From assembly GCA_020086605.1 (NCBI GenBank), contig JACBWW010000020.1, forward strand, positions 13,376,722 to 13,440,721: a stretch of DNA of 64,000 bases, read 5' to 3'. Below are positions 44,784 through 56,700 of the stretch, piece after piece. How positions within the stretch are numbered: position 1 is the stretch's first letter; each line of letters starts with the position of its first letter. Made by a program: the position numbers and the translations under genes. Source of the stretch: Lanius collurio (taxonomy: Eukaryota > Chordata > Aves > Passeriformes > Laniidae). The notes below the pieces were generated by a model. It made no database searches and was not told where the DNA came from. It was given only the letters and a program-made list of their open reading frames with translations.

Positions 44784-47700
44784 GGATTTTTGCCACAAGT
44801 ATAGCCTTCTGTCTTTCCTTGGAAAATTATGTTTCAGCTTGTATAAAATTTTTTCAAATAGTAGTCTTGGAGTTCTGCATGAAAGCCACTTGCTTGGCTT
44901 CAGGATACCATCTGTAGGGAGATGAAGCAACCATCTGCAGGCATAAAAAGGAACAGATTTGTGGCCTGAATTTCACTGTTGCAAGTGGGAGCTGAATGCT
45001 CAAATTACTGAAAACGAAGGTCATGGTTTCGGATTTTTTTTTTGCCTGAAGTAGCTGAAGAGATGCTGTTCCAGCTTACTCATGAGAGTGAGAGCAGTGG
45101 TGTATGTCAAGGGGAGGGGCCGGTCTGACCACTGGATAATGGGAGTTTGGGGAAGTGTTCTGGATAGACCTAATTTAGCAAGAGCCCTTAGGTCAGGGGC
45201 AGTGAGAGGTCGGATCCTGAGGAAGCACGCTGTACCGTGGTGGATACAGAGCTAGGAATCCCGGCTTTTCCAAGCCTGCCCTGTTCTGGTCAGGTGCGAG
45301 TTTTTTCCTGTGTATTGTCCTGGAAGTGTGAATGACACCCGAGACCTGAGTGCTGGCTGGAGTCTAAACCTATTTTATTAGCTCAGTTTCAGGACAACTT
45401 GCTGTGACCCAAGATGACTCTGGCAAAATCATTCCTGTGGCTTCATTGCCTTGCAGCTTGGGTTGACTGCAGAAACAAGTCAGGCTTGTGCATTTCCACA
45501 GCAAAGCCCTAACTCATAAGCTGTTCAAGAGAGCAGGGAAAACACGTTTTGGGAACACATGAAAGCGTGGCAGATGCTGGTTTAGATCTGACATGGCTGA
45601 TCCTGAACCCCAGTTATTAGGCCACAGCACTGGCAAATGTCTGGTTAGTTGTGTGCTCCTTACTTACAGGACTGCCTGCTCTGGCACTGTGGCTGAAGGT
45701 CCAGTTTGGGCATTAGTCTCTCAAATTGTGATGTTTTAAAGTGGAGGTACCACTGCTGGACTTGCCTTCTGTCTGGGGCAACTTAATTCCTACCCTTGCT
45801 AAAGCAATCCATCCTGACTCACCAGCTTCTGTTTCAGTTCATGCTCTTTTTTCCTGCTGGTATAGTCTTGAGCACCTCTCTGCTTCCAGCTGGGAGTTTG
45901 CTCTTCAAAAGCACCCTTGGGATTTCTGAGAGTCTTTCTCCCTATTTAAATAAGAGTAATAGGATACTGTACTCTGTCCTTACTTAGGAAAATTATTTTA
46001 AGACTGAAAACTGTAGTGTGGTAAAATAAAAATATGGCTTGAGACTTAACAGGTTTTTAGCTCAAATTAATCAAGCATAATTAAATGCATCTGCTGGTGG
46101 AACATGTCAGGTAGTTTGACATTAGGTGGTGCCCTTGCCAATGGCACAGAGTGATAGTGGCAGCAGTTCTTACTGTGCCCCTACCAGAGCAGAGTTGTTT
46201 CTCTGTATGACAGGTGCTAAAGGATGTTATTACACATCACATGCTGTTCGTTTCTTCCTCAGAAGGAGAATACTGTATTTGGAGTATTATTTTGGTGACT
46301 TTTTTCTCCTTTACAGATGGGTGGGGTAGAGTAAGTTTTCAAAATATACTTACTGCTCTGTGCTAGAGATGGGCAAGACAAGTTCATTTTTGCATGCAAG
46401 TTTGAAGATGATATTGTCAAGGTTTCTCCATCAGATACCCTGGGTTGGATTTTGTAGGTTGGATGCTTGGACAGATCAGTCTGTTCAGAGACTGACACAA
46501 AGGCATGTGCTGTCTGGTGAAGTTCAGTGCCACTGTGGATATTGCTGGTGGCACAGTCTTCTTGAAAACCCTGATGGGGAAGGACCTCCTTGATGTTGGT
46601 TGACTTTCTGCATCATGGGGCCTGGCTGCGCTAGCAGTGGCTTCTCATTAGTTGCCATCATTAAGTTTCCTTTTTCCTACAGACTAAGTGGCTTCTTCTA
46701 CACGGCAAGGATCAGGGCAGCAGTGTCTTTGAGGAGAAGCTCAGAGAACCTTTCTGATGAACAGTGCCTGTGTTTGTCCTGAATGACAATTAGGAACTTC
46801 AGAGGATCCAAGAGTCTTTATCAACCCCTGGGCCAGCCTGCCCTGTGTCTGGGACTGCTGGAGAGCCTTTGGGTGCTGAATCTGGTCTGCAGCCTTCCTC
46901 TCCCACACCTCAACTGAAAATTCATTAGGGAGAGATGGTGAGGGAGCCTAGAGAGCATGGAGATAATCTGTAAACTGTAAGAATCTTGGGAAGATCTATG
47001 GAGGCATGTGGATGGGCCATGCATGTGGGGCCATACTGCCAGGTACAGGCACAGGCCCTGAAAGAGCTGTGGGGAAGGCTGGCTGTTGGTTCCAGACAGT
47101 ACCAAGAGACTGCTGTGATGAAGAAGATGGCCTGTTATAGCATGAGGAACTTTATGCTGGAGGATGGATGGTAGCACAGAGTAAGGGCCTGGCAGTGAAT
47201 TGAGAGGATGGCAAACACTAGAATAGAGCTGCAAAACCTGAAAGGAAAAGCTGTCGAGTGGTGAGTGGGTAGTGCAGAGGTGTCCAGAGACCCTGAAGGG
47301 CTGCAGGACCATGTAGCAAGGAGCCATGCATGGGTGGGGCCCTACTGCTGGGGCAGCCCCTTTCCCTTAGCTCCACCAGCCTCTCAAAGCAGCCTGTCAC
47401 TGGCATACACCATTCAGAGGTCTTGCAGAATTAAATGTAGTAGATAGGGCTCAGCATCCTTGTTTTGTACCGTGTTCTGTTCTTTTAGCTTTACTTATGT
47501 AGCTTTCATATTTTAAGAGTGCTATGCAGATCTTTGTCTTGACTGAGGAAAAAAACTGTTGCAGACTTTGTGGGTGTGGTGAGGAAGACTTGCAGTTTTG
47601 GTGATTTTTGGAGAACAAATGAGGGACCTTTAACATCCATTCCACAATGGACATTTTGGAAATCCCTGCCTCTTCAAGGGCTGAGAAAAGCAACTACATA

Positions 47701-48849
47701 TGCCTAGTGCCACCAGAGGACTGAGACTCTTATACTGTTATGCTTGTGTGATCTTTAACTCAAGCTGTGGAAACAGAAAGGGCTGAGGAGGACCACAGGA
47801 TAAAGCCAACTTGCTTTCTTTCCTCCCTATTGTCCTAAGCTGCTTTGTGTCTTCTGTGTCGTGTCGGGTCTAAAACTTGATTTGTGTAATCCTTGTGAGT
47901 AGGGAACATTTTTTTTCATATGGCCCAGGAAAAATATTACATGACTTGAGGAATGCTAAAATAATAGCAAAATATTACATGCTGATGCATTTCCTTGGTG
48001 TGATCAGAATGTGAGATCTCTAATATTTTGGAGCAGTAGAACATTTGAGTGTGGCAGTGCTGCAATGACAGTTGTTCTTTCTACAAGCTTGGTAAGCAAC
48101 TGCATGGATCAGTGTTATTTTTTTATTATCTTGAGAAAGGACTCTCCTTCGTAGACATCTGTGGCAAGTCATACACACTGGCCAGCAGAGCAAGCAGTGG
48201 AAATCCTCTGCCAATGCCACAGATTTAATTAGTTTGGTCTGTAAATGGAGAAATGATAGCCCCATGAAATTTGTCTGTGGGAGCTCTCCATAGTAGTGTC
48301 AGTTCCATGTCAGCTAACTCACAAGGCATTACCTTGGATTCCTACCTCTAAATCAGGGTAGAAGTAGTCTTTCTTCCCTATGTACCCTTCTTGCCTTTTC
48401 AGATTATCTCCTTTTACTGTCTTGCAGTGCCATATAGACAAGTTTAGGCATTTATCAAAATAGCCATGTAAAGTAGCTACTTTGATATGCTGTAGAGAGA
48501 ACATCCTCAGAGGGATGATGAACTCTGCCTGGCAGGGGGGCTTCCCCAAGAGTGCTTTGGGAACAGGTCAGGGCACCTATGTCAGGTTCCTGTTTTGAAC
48601 CTTATTTTGGGGTAACATTTTCATGTTCATGGACTGGAAAGGAGAAACTGGCTGGTGAAGCAGCAGACCTGAGACTGAGCAGTGTAAGTATACCCATCTC
48701 CTTCTTCAAAGCAGGAGCAAGTGGGAAAAGCACATTCAAAACAAAACTGGCTGCTACCTTCAGATTACTGAGTTTTCCAAGGGGAACTCCAACGGCTTCT
48801 GCCATAGCTGGGGCAGGAGGCCTGGTTTCTTTTCTTTCCTGACAAGACG

Positions 48850-49210
48850 ACTGCACAGTCGGCAGCACCAACGGGGCAGGGCCAGGCCGCGGGCGCGGGG
48901 CTGGGGCAGGTGCTGGGGAGCAGGGAGCGGGGAGCAAGGAGCGGGGAGCAGGGAAGAGGGAGCCTCGGGGCGGCTGCAGCGGGGCTGCTAAGGGAAGAGG
49001 CTCCCTCCGCCACTTCCCTGCTGCGACACAGCGCGGCCCCGCGTCTCCTGGGCAGAGCCAAAGGAGGAACCCGCATTTCCCTCGGCCCTGGTTCCCGGCG
49101 CCAGTGTCTGCTGGCCCGGGCAGCCGCCCTGGGAGCCCCTCGGCAGCTCTGAGCCCTGGGCCAGGCCGCAGGCCGGCCCTGCAGCCGGGGCAGCGGCAGG
49201 TCGGGGGTGG
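48850..49210. promoter_or_regulatory. Second CpG-rich island
   Basis: About 360 bases are sharply GC- and CpG-rich inside otherwise AT-rich DNA, with a GGAGC-like repeat tract near 48.91-48.96 kb. It may be an alternative promoter for RHOH, the promoter of an unannotated noncoding transcript, or an orphan island. No TATA box or clear splice donor was identified. The 217-codon minus-strand frame across it is Pro/Arg/Ala-rich and low in complexity, and is not called as a gene. Confidence 0.5.
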
Positions 49211-49384
49211 TTTCACAGAGAAATCAACTGGACCCCCCTTCACGGTTACAGCCAAGCCACTGGCGTTAGTTTTGCGTTAGATCCAGGTGGGGGGAAGGAA
49301 GTGTGAATGTCCCCTGGGAGAGAGAAAATTGCAAAAGTTAGACAGTTTAGAGAGACACATGAGGGCTTGCATGTTCTGCATGCT

Positions 49385-49684
49385 CTCCCTTTGAAAATAA
49401 ATAAAAAAAATATTAAAAATTAGACTCTTTTTTTTTTTCACACAATAAGCACACTACTTATGTGTTGTTTATATCTCTGATACTAGACATAAGCAACAAT
49501 TAGCTTTATTTTATAATAATCATCTAAGACAAGAGAAAGGCTTTCAGGGTTTAATACAGTATCAAGAGTGCCATGGTTTACTTCCTGAGCATTGCACACA
49601 CCATACTATTTGAGGCAGACCAAAATCAGAGCTGAGCGAATCTGAGAACAAAAAGGAAATCAGGCAGCAGGACAGGAGCAGCTT
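49385..49684. repeat. Duplicated intergenic element, copy A
   Basis: This copy matches 51492-51797 in the same orientation, 2.1 kb away. The first ~170 bases are only loosely similar with many gaps (for example ctccctttgaaaat, a-taagca-ac, tgtgttgtttat). The core 49561-49670 differs from copy B at only three of 110 positions. The core contains an ETS/PU.1-like site (tttacttcctga). Confidence 0.9.
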
Positions 49685-49872
49685 CTGCCAATTGGAGAGG
49701 CCTGCCATCAACCCCAGGGCTGCCCTGTGAGGTGGCAAATGTCTTCCCAAAGTGCCAGCAAAAAAACCCACAACGAGACAAACACAGAAAGAATCTTGTT
49801 ACTTCAGTAGGGCAGATGGGTGTTTTGGAATTAGTACCTGATTTGGGGGAAGAAGATTTAATTAGTTCTTAA

Positions 49873-50057
49873 GACACTGGAACAGGTTGCCAGGGACGCT
49901 GTGGACACCCCAACACTAGCACTGTTCAAAGCCAGGTTGGATAAGGCCTGGAGCAAGCTGGTCTAGTGGGAGGTGTCCCTCCCCATGGGCTGGGGAGCTG
50001 GGACAGGATGATCTTTAAGGTCCATTCCAACCCTTAAACATTTTATGATTATATGAT
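49873..50057 (+). mobile_element. CR1 LINE 3' end
   Basis: Typical CR1 tail in sense orientation: ggaacaggttgcc, a segment ending in tgttcaaagccaggttggat, ggagcaagctggtctag, ggtccattccaaccc, and a decayed ATTCTATG-type end (tatgattatatgatg). It is truncated at the 5' end, as is usual for CR1. Confidence 0.92.
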
Positions 50058-51491
50058 GTGACTGCTTTTATGTTAAGCTGTCCCAGAATGAGAAATAGGG
50101 GAGTTAAGTAACCCTCAGTGCAGTTCTTAAGCACGCTTCACTTTCAAGAAAGGGGATGTAGGTTTTCATGTTGCTCTGGAGGAAAGCACTTCCCGTATAT
50201 TGTCCACCTGCGCTGACGTCACAGGAGGAATTGTGGTAGGAAATTAGGACCTGGATTCTGTGTCTCAGATTCCAAGAAAACATGAAGTATGTAAACGTTA
50301 GTTTTGTCACAGAGCACATGTTGCTGACAACCCAATCTCAAGAGAAATATCCCAGAGAAAAAGCTAATTAGTAACCTCTACACAGTGGGGAAACATAAAA
50401 GTAATAAAGAATAGTTCTGTATTTGAGATAGTAAGCTGTGGTGTCAGAAAGTGGGGAAGTCTCTGCCTGCCTTCCCTCACAAGTGTATGGGTTTAATGTA
50501 TGGAGCTGCATCAGTCTTGAAAGGAGGCTGAATGAACAGAGATGACCGCACCCAAATCGTGGCACCAAACCCACATTTGATCATTGTTTGCACAAATCTG
50601 GATTTTCTATTTTGTGCCTGAGAGGTCTGTGCTGCTCAGGCATGCCCGGGTCTGAGTTGCTCCGCCCATCTCAACACTGCACCCAGAAACTGGGCAGCTC
50701 AGGGCCAAATCCCGCAGAGCAGTAGTAGTTGGAGGGGTGCTCTGTGGCCACCTGAAGCCTAGGGCAAGCCTGTCACTGAAGGGGAAGAGGCAATGGCATG
50801 GGACGGTGCTCAAGAGCTGAGCTGAGTTGGAAGCTGAACTTTGTAACTCAGGAGGGAGGCAGGAGAGTCCACAGGGAGAGGGTGGCATTTCAGGCATGTT
50901 CCTTCATTTAGACTTCCGTGTCAGGCATGCTCCAGTGTAAGTATTCTGGAGGGCTTTGACTCACCCTCTGAAGGCCTCTAGTCCTGCCCACACAATGTGT
51001 CAGGAACCTGCCTCATGCTAGATTTTGGGTTCTGTTTTATCACCACAGGCTTCAGTTTGTGCCACTTCACTACCAAACCTGCAGGGTATCTAACCCACAC
51101 CGTTAGGTTGCTGAGGAACCAAAGCCTAAACTCATCAAGGCATAGTAAATAACGTGTGAGAGTTTTACCAAAATCCATATAGGAAGTGCTTGTGAGACTG
51201 CGTTTTCATTTCCTCTTTCAGATTGAGTGCTCTCGCAATGAGTAATGCTGCAGAAGTTACTGTGCCTGGTCTGCTTTAGAGACTCCTTTAGCGATGCTCT
51301 CTGCCATGCTGTGAGGAAGCCGCCCTTTCGCTGAGGTATCTGTTCCTGGGAAGGGAATGACTTCGCCCCCAGGCTGAAATGTGTCTGGGCGACCTACCTG
51401 ATTTCCCCTGTTCTGCCCTGGAACTCGGGGCAAAGCAAATAGGCACATCGCAGTTTTCCTAACACACTGCTGGCACATACATTTTTCCTGC

Positions 51492-51797
51492 CTCCCTTTG
51501 AAAATGATACCAAAAGAGAATTAGGCTCTTTTTCCACAAAATAAGCATACTTCTTCTTTTGTGTTGTTTATCTGGGGCAGTGGCTAGATGTAAGAAACTA
51601 TTAACTTTATTTTGTGTAATTTAATGATCATCTAGAGCAGGAGAAGGGTTTGTAGGGTTAAATACAGTGGGTATCAAGAGTGCCATGGTTTACTTCCTGA
51701 GCACTGCAAATACCATACTATTTGAGGCAGACCAAAATCAGAGCTGAGCGAATCTGAGAACAAAAAGGAAATCAGGCAGCAGGGACAGGTACAGCTT
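51492..51797. repeat. Duplicated intergenic element, copy B
   Basis: Second copy of the element at 49385-49684, in direct orientation. The near-identical core is 51673-51783. This copy has in addition a GATA-type site (tttatct) in its upstream half where copy A reads tttatat. Confidence 0.9.
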
Positions 51798-53646
51798 CCT
51801 TCCCTATTCTCAACCCCCTTCCTACCATCAGCAGCTGTCTTGTTTCTCCAAGACGGACAGAAAGCAGTGGATTAAGAAGAAATATGACCTTTCATTGTAG
51901 ATTAACCCATGTTAAGACCCTGGATAGTTTTATTTTATAATTTCTTTTAAGCCCTTAGTTACCTGTGGTTTGAGATTTTATTTTTTGCTGTCAGCCTACT
52001 TCTCGATGCAAAAATAAATTGCAAGCCTTCACTCCGCCCCCATAAATATTTTCCACAACAAAGTGCTTGTTTCTGAAAGTCCCAGATAATGACTCATAAT
52101 GAGTTTTTTAAAAAGGAGAAGCAATGTACTTTTTAATGTTAACTATTCTCTCATAGCCAGATGTTCCCCTTCATTGCACAGCATGAAGAGGTGAAAATGA
52201 GCAGAAAACTGCAGTAAGAAAGACAAAATGATCCCCACAGCCAATCCAACAAATATCCAAGGATCAAGAGAAACAGGCCAGGTGTCAATTTTACACCTAA
52301 CTTTGGAATTACCTACACTTGCAGAGTGCATGGAGCTAAGAGTCTTTTGTTGGAGTTCCAGGTCTCTTGAAAGTGAAATGATGAATCAAATGCATGAAGT
52401 ATGTGTATTCCTAAGAAAGGTCTCAAATAAATAAAATTCAACTATTTTTGGGAAGTTATTGGGTCAAGATCATTCAGGAAATGTAGTGGAGGGACATGGG
52501 TGAAAATCAAGACATGTTAAACATGTTTCTTACTCTATGGTTTTGTTTCTTTGATGAGTTCACTCAGTTCAATAGTTGTTTATGAAGTACTTTACAGATG
52601 GATGCACTTTTTTTCCAAAATGCAAACTACTTAGCCAGATGGCTTCACATCTGGATTAATCTCAGCACGAAACAGAGAAGAGTAGTTGCATTTTTAAGTA
52701 TCTGCTCTCTGTAGCAGACCTACAACTGGTGATGATCACGAAAGGAATTTATATCAGTATAATTTGCAAATAGTACTTATTTCTCTACTTCTGACAGTTA
52801 TGAATGTTTCTGATGGAAACATTTCAAAATGTTTGGGTGTCTCATTTGCTTTATCACAATTGCAATGGAAACTTACTGCTTGATTGCTTACACTGGTATT
52901 GAGAAACCCAAAGCCTGTTAAAAATGGACAAATAGATGTTTTATGGGAAAATTAAGAAACAGAAGTTCTCACGTAAACTGCTGATGCACTGAAGCCCCTC
53001 ATTCAAAATCCTGTCTCAAACTAAAAGAAAGTTTGAAGATTTTAAGAAGATAGGATTCCCAAAATGCCTTCTGTGAACCCTCCTTATCTTCATCACTGTT
53101 GATAATTAACTGAATTAATTTCATTTTATAGGGAAAAGAAACAAAGTGATTCTCCAGCCTAACTATGCAGCACTGCTCTGCAAGCTTTGCATCAGCAGGT
53201 TTACAGCATGTTTACATTGGCTCTATTATTTTTGTATTTTTGGCACAAACTGCCTTTCATCTACACATAAATTACCATTTTGTTTCCTTTTTGCTTTATC
53301 TTGTAAATTATTCTGTTGGTTTTTAATCTTTCTTGGAAGCAATATGACTTTATGTTGGAATGCATTGTACTGTCATGATGTTAATGTGGACCAATTCATT
53401 AGCTGTCTTCCGAGAGTTTCCATCCTGCAAGGAACATAAAATGCATGGCTTTAGATCTGGATCAGGCAGTCTGTTCCTACTGTTTCATGGCTAGAGATGG
53501 TCTGAGATAACTTCACTGAGCCCAAAATACTTGCTGAAAAGGACTTGGTTTCCACTTCTGTGCCTCTGGATTTCAAGGCTGCTTGGGAAGCCAGTGCTCA
53601 TGCCTCTGCCTGAGGACCGGACATTCCACTGCACTGGTCATCCGAG

Positions 53647-53722
53647 CCCCTTGCATTCAGCTCGGGGGCAGCTCTCCTGCTGTGCCCCTTGCATTCAGCT
53701 CGGGGGCAGCTCTCCTGCTGTG
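53647..53722. repeat. Perfect 38-bp tandem duplication
   Basis: Two identical head-to-tail units (53647-53684, 53685-53722), each starting ccccttgcattcagctcggg. Overlapping open frames on the + strand repeat the same peptide but have no other support. Confidence 0.97.
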
Positions 53723-56700
53723 CCGGTGTGCTTGGGCTGCTTCAGCAGAATGGGACAGGAGTGCCCTCCCTGCAGTCTGATTGCCTGATTGTACAAAGTG
53801 GGCAACCTCTTGTGCTGATGGCTCCTAAAGTATAGACCATAGACACTAGAAATCCTGAAACTACCATCACAGCTTTGCTTTCAGCGTTGTGGTAGTAGTT
53901 ATGGTAGCTGGAAGTGATGAGAATCTGGCCAGCTCAATCCGTCTGTGCTGGGAAAGGTGGGAGTCTCAATGTCTGTGGTCCCTCCTCCTGCTCAGCCTTA
54001 TTATGCTGGTAGAAGAGAGGACATATATGCTGATAAAATCATACTACCGATCAGTCCTGACCAGTGCTTCAGAGGGATCCTCACTAAATGACAACAAAAC
54101 CGTGTACACCAATGTTGAATCAACCCGAAGTGCCTGCCTTGGGTTTTTGCACAAAGTCAGCTAAACCTGCATACTCTCCTGTGTAAAGGCAGGGCCATAT
54201 TCCAGGTTCCAGAAGAATATCCCAAGTGTTTTTCCTGCTGCCAGAGAGTGACTCACACATAGCCATTGTGGTCAGTTTTTGATCTGCTCCTTTTCTCCTC
54301 AGTTGTATTGGGCTGCTGGGCTGTGCTGTGCCCTTATTCCCTGAAGCAGGGAGGAGGGACCTGGAGGAGCAGCAGAGTGCAAAGAAAAAGCTTGCTGCAG
54401 CCTGGAGGGTTTGCCTCCCTCCCCCGTCTTCAAGGTTTTTACATCTGCTCCCATAGTCACCAAAGAGAGAAAGATCTACCAACTCATATACCAACCCACA
54501 ACAAACCCACACAGGGAGAGCTGCGAAGCTCTCACCAGGAAGCTGACTTACGCTAAACCTCTCCACTCTTTCTCATCACACTGCATCTGCGTCTGCTGTC
54601 ACTGCTGCCTCCAGATGAACTAGACCCAGTTGCCAGGACTACTTTGGCCTGTATGTACAGGGGTCTCTGGTCACCTCTAGAGCTTTTTGGGTTTTTTGTC
54701 CTCTCAATAATACAGTTGTTCTAATCTGCTAAAAAAGAAGTCTGTCTGAAAAAGCCGAGAACACAGAATACCACTCTTCTTTTTTTCTTCCCCTGTCTCA
54801 TCCAGGATAGTTGACTTTCGTAATGTTTATTTTCAACAGTCTCTTTCAGCTTCCTGCCTCTGGTGAGTTCATTGCATTTTCTTTTTTTTTTTCTAGGAGT
54901 CTTAATGTGAATTGATATTCTGAATCAAATTTAATATACTTTGTTCTACTTTTGTTAATTACTTTTATTAATAACTTTGTGAAATTGGTTCACATAATCA
55001 GTTTTACTTTTCTGTTAAATACCATCTGTTAAATGCTGGTATTGAGATAAACAATTAAACATTGGTCTAGATCTTGCATTTTGTGGATTTTCATTTGTTC
55101 CAGAGGGGTTTTTTTTTCACTCCAGCATAAAAAGGCCTTATATAAAGTAGAAAGAGGGGTGTGATGGGCTGTGCCATGACAGTTTCTTCCATGTTAACTC
55201 ATATAAGAAAAAAGAAAAAATCAGAATTACTCTCAAGATGGTGGATCCGATTCTGATGCTCTTTTCTGTTGTATGAATTATGAACCCAGGAGTGATAGAC
55301 GTGTACATCTGCAACACTTCAAGGGATAGTTTTCTTTCACTTTTGTGAAGTAGATCATGCTTATGAGGAAACTGTTCTGCTTCATCTTAAATATTCCAAA
55401 GCAAATTAGGTGTAGATTTCATTGTGAAAATTTGAGAAATAAGTTCTTAGGACTGGAGTGAGATTAAAAATATTTTTAATTTGCTGACGTATCTGTGGCT
55501 GGCTCTGGCTCCAGCAGCTGACTGGCCCTGCTGGGTCTAAAAAATGTCTGTGCCACCTTCTGAGATGGAAGGTTTCCATCTAAATGGCCACGTCTGTAAC
55601 TCCTTGTGTTCAGGTCACTCCCACGGCTTTTTCTCAGCTTTCTGAGCCAACTGTGGCATGCTTATGGTGTGGGGTCCCCTGACAGAGCAGTATCTATGTG
55701 TGTGCATGCATGCATACCTCTGCACACCCATTTCCAGATTCTGCTCACAAAACCTGCATCTTATGATGCTTTAGTAGTGATGGAATGGTCTTGTCACGTT
55801 GCCAATGAGATGCAGTTAATCTGAAATGTGAATGAGGATAGAGCGCGCTAAGGCTGGAACCGTCTCTCTGACACAGGTCCTGCAAAAAAATCTGAATGTG
55901 GGTTTAAGATTTTCTGACTTCTCCTTTCAGCTGTGTTTCTATCTATGGATAGGACAGGAGTTGAGCTGTGGCATCTGGCAGAGGCCAGCTTTAACGAGGT
56001 ATTTATCCTGAAGGAAATACTTGCAGAAGAAAAAGGTAGGGTAAATGAGATTAGTTAGTTGTGAAGAGGCACAGATGTCAGCAAATTTTGGTGTCTGTTG
56101 CTGTTGGAATAAGGTGGGATAGTACTTTATATGTTGCTGCTTCATATTCCACATTTTCAACCCCACCATTTAGGTCAGTGTGTGGTGCTTTTGTGATTTT
56201 CCAGTAGGAAAGACCATATGTTTATACTCTACTTGACTTTAGGCAGGGGTTTGATGTAATTTTTCAGAAACTGGTCTGAAGATCTATCATACAAATAAAG
56301 TCAAATCTACCGGAGAAAGTGGGTACGGACTTCATGTGAATGCCATGTTTGAGACTTGGGCAGTAACTGCAGGGTCGAAAAGCCACATGTGCACTTGCTT
56401 CCTGCTAAGTTTAGAGAGTAGGCCTTAGTGAGGCATAATACCATGTTTTACATTCCCTAGATTAGATGCTGCAAATGAGGAAAAATTGTAGGTTTGTAGT
56501 TATAGAGAATTGATGTTTTTATAAGTAATCTGTACTTACTAAGTTCCAGAGCGAAGAATTAAATTTGAAAATGGGTCTGATTTTCATGTATAGCAAGACG
56601 AAAATTCATAGGCCATCAACAGGGCAACATAGATGTTAATTACTGTAATTTAATCCCATTTTAAGGTAATTTTGCTGTGCCAAAGCAGTGTGAAATCAAC

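Larger units (their letters stand above)
40663..44800 (+). other. N4BP2: N4BP2 3' UTR (proximal and possible long form)
   Basis: A proximal AATAAA at 40837-40842 is followed by a TG- and T-rich stretch (tttttgtgtgg ... cctttttt), giving a short 3' UTR of about 190 bases. The next 4 kb is AT-rich with further AATAAA copies at 42069 and 44778. Mammalian N4BP2 has, as I recall, a 3' UTR of several kb, so a long isoform ending near 44.8 kb is plausible. Transcription beyond the proximal site is an inference. A CAAA-rich tract lies at about 41.69-41.74 kb. Confidence 0.5.

Noticed and set aside
46821..47327. 168-codon minus-strand open frame
   Set aside because: No recognisable domain, Ser/Leu/His-rich, no splice-compatible neighbours; a moderately GC-rich region can leave such a frame open by chance.
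48602..49255. 217-codon minus-strand frame across the second CpG island
   Set aside because: Low-complexity Pro/Ala/Arg content driven by the GGAGC-like repeats; no family resemblance.
52143..52331. Minus-strand frame with a hydrophobic helix (WIFVGLAVGIILSFLLQF)
   Set aside because: Only 62 codons, no convincing splice signals or partner exons; hydrophobic stretches are common in AT-rich antisense sequence.
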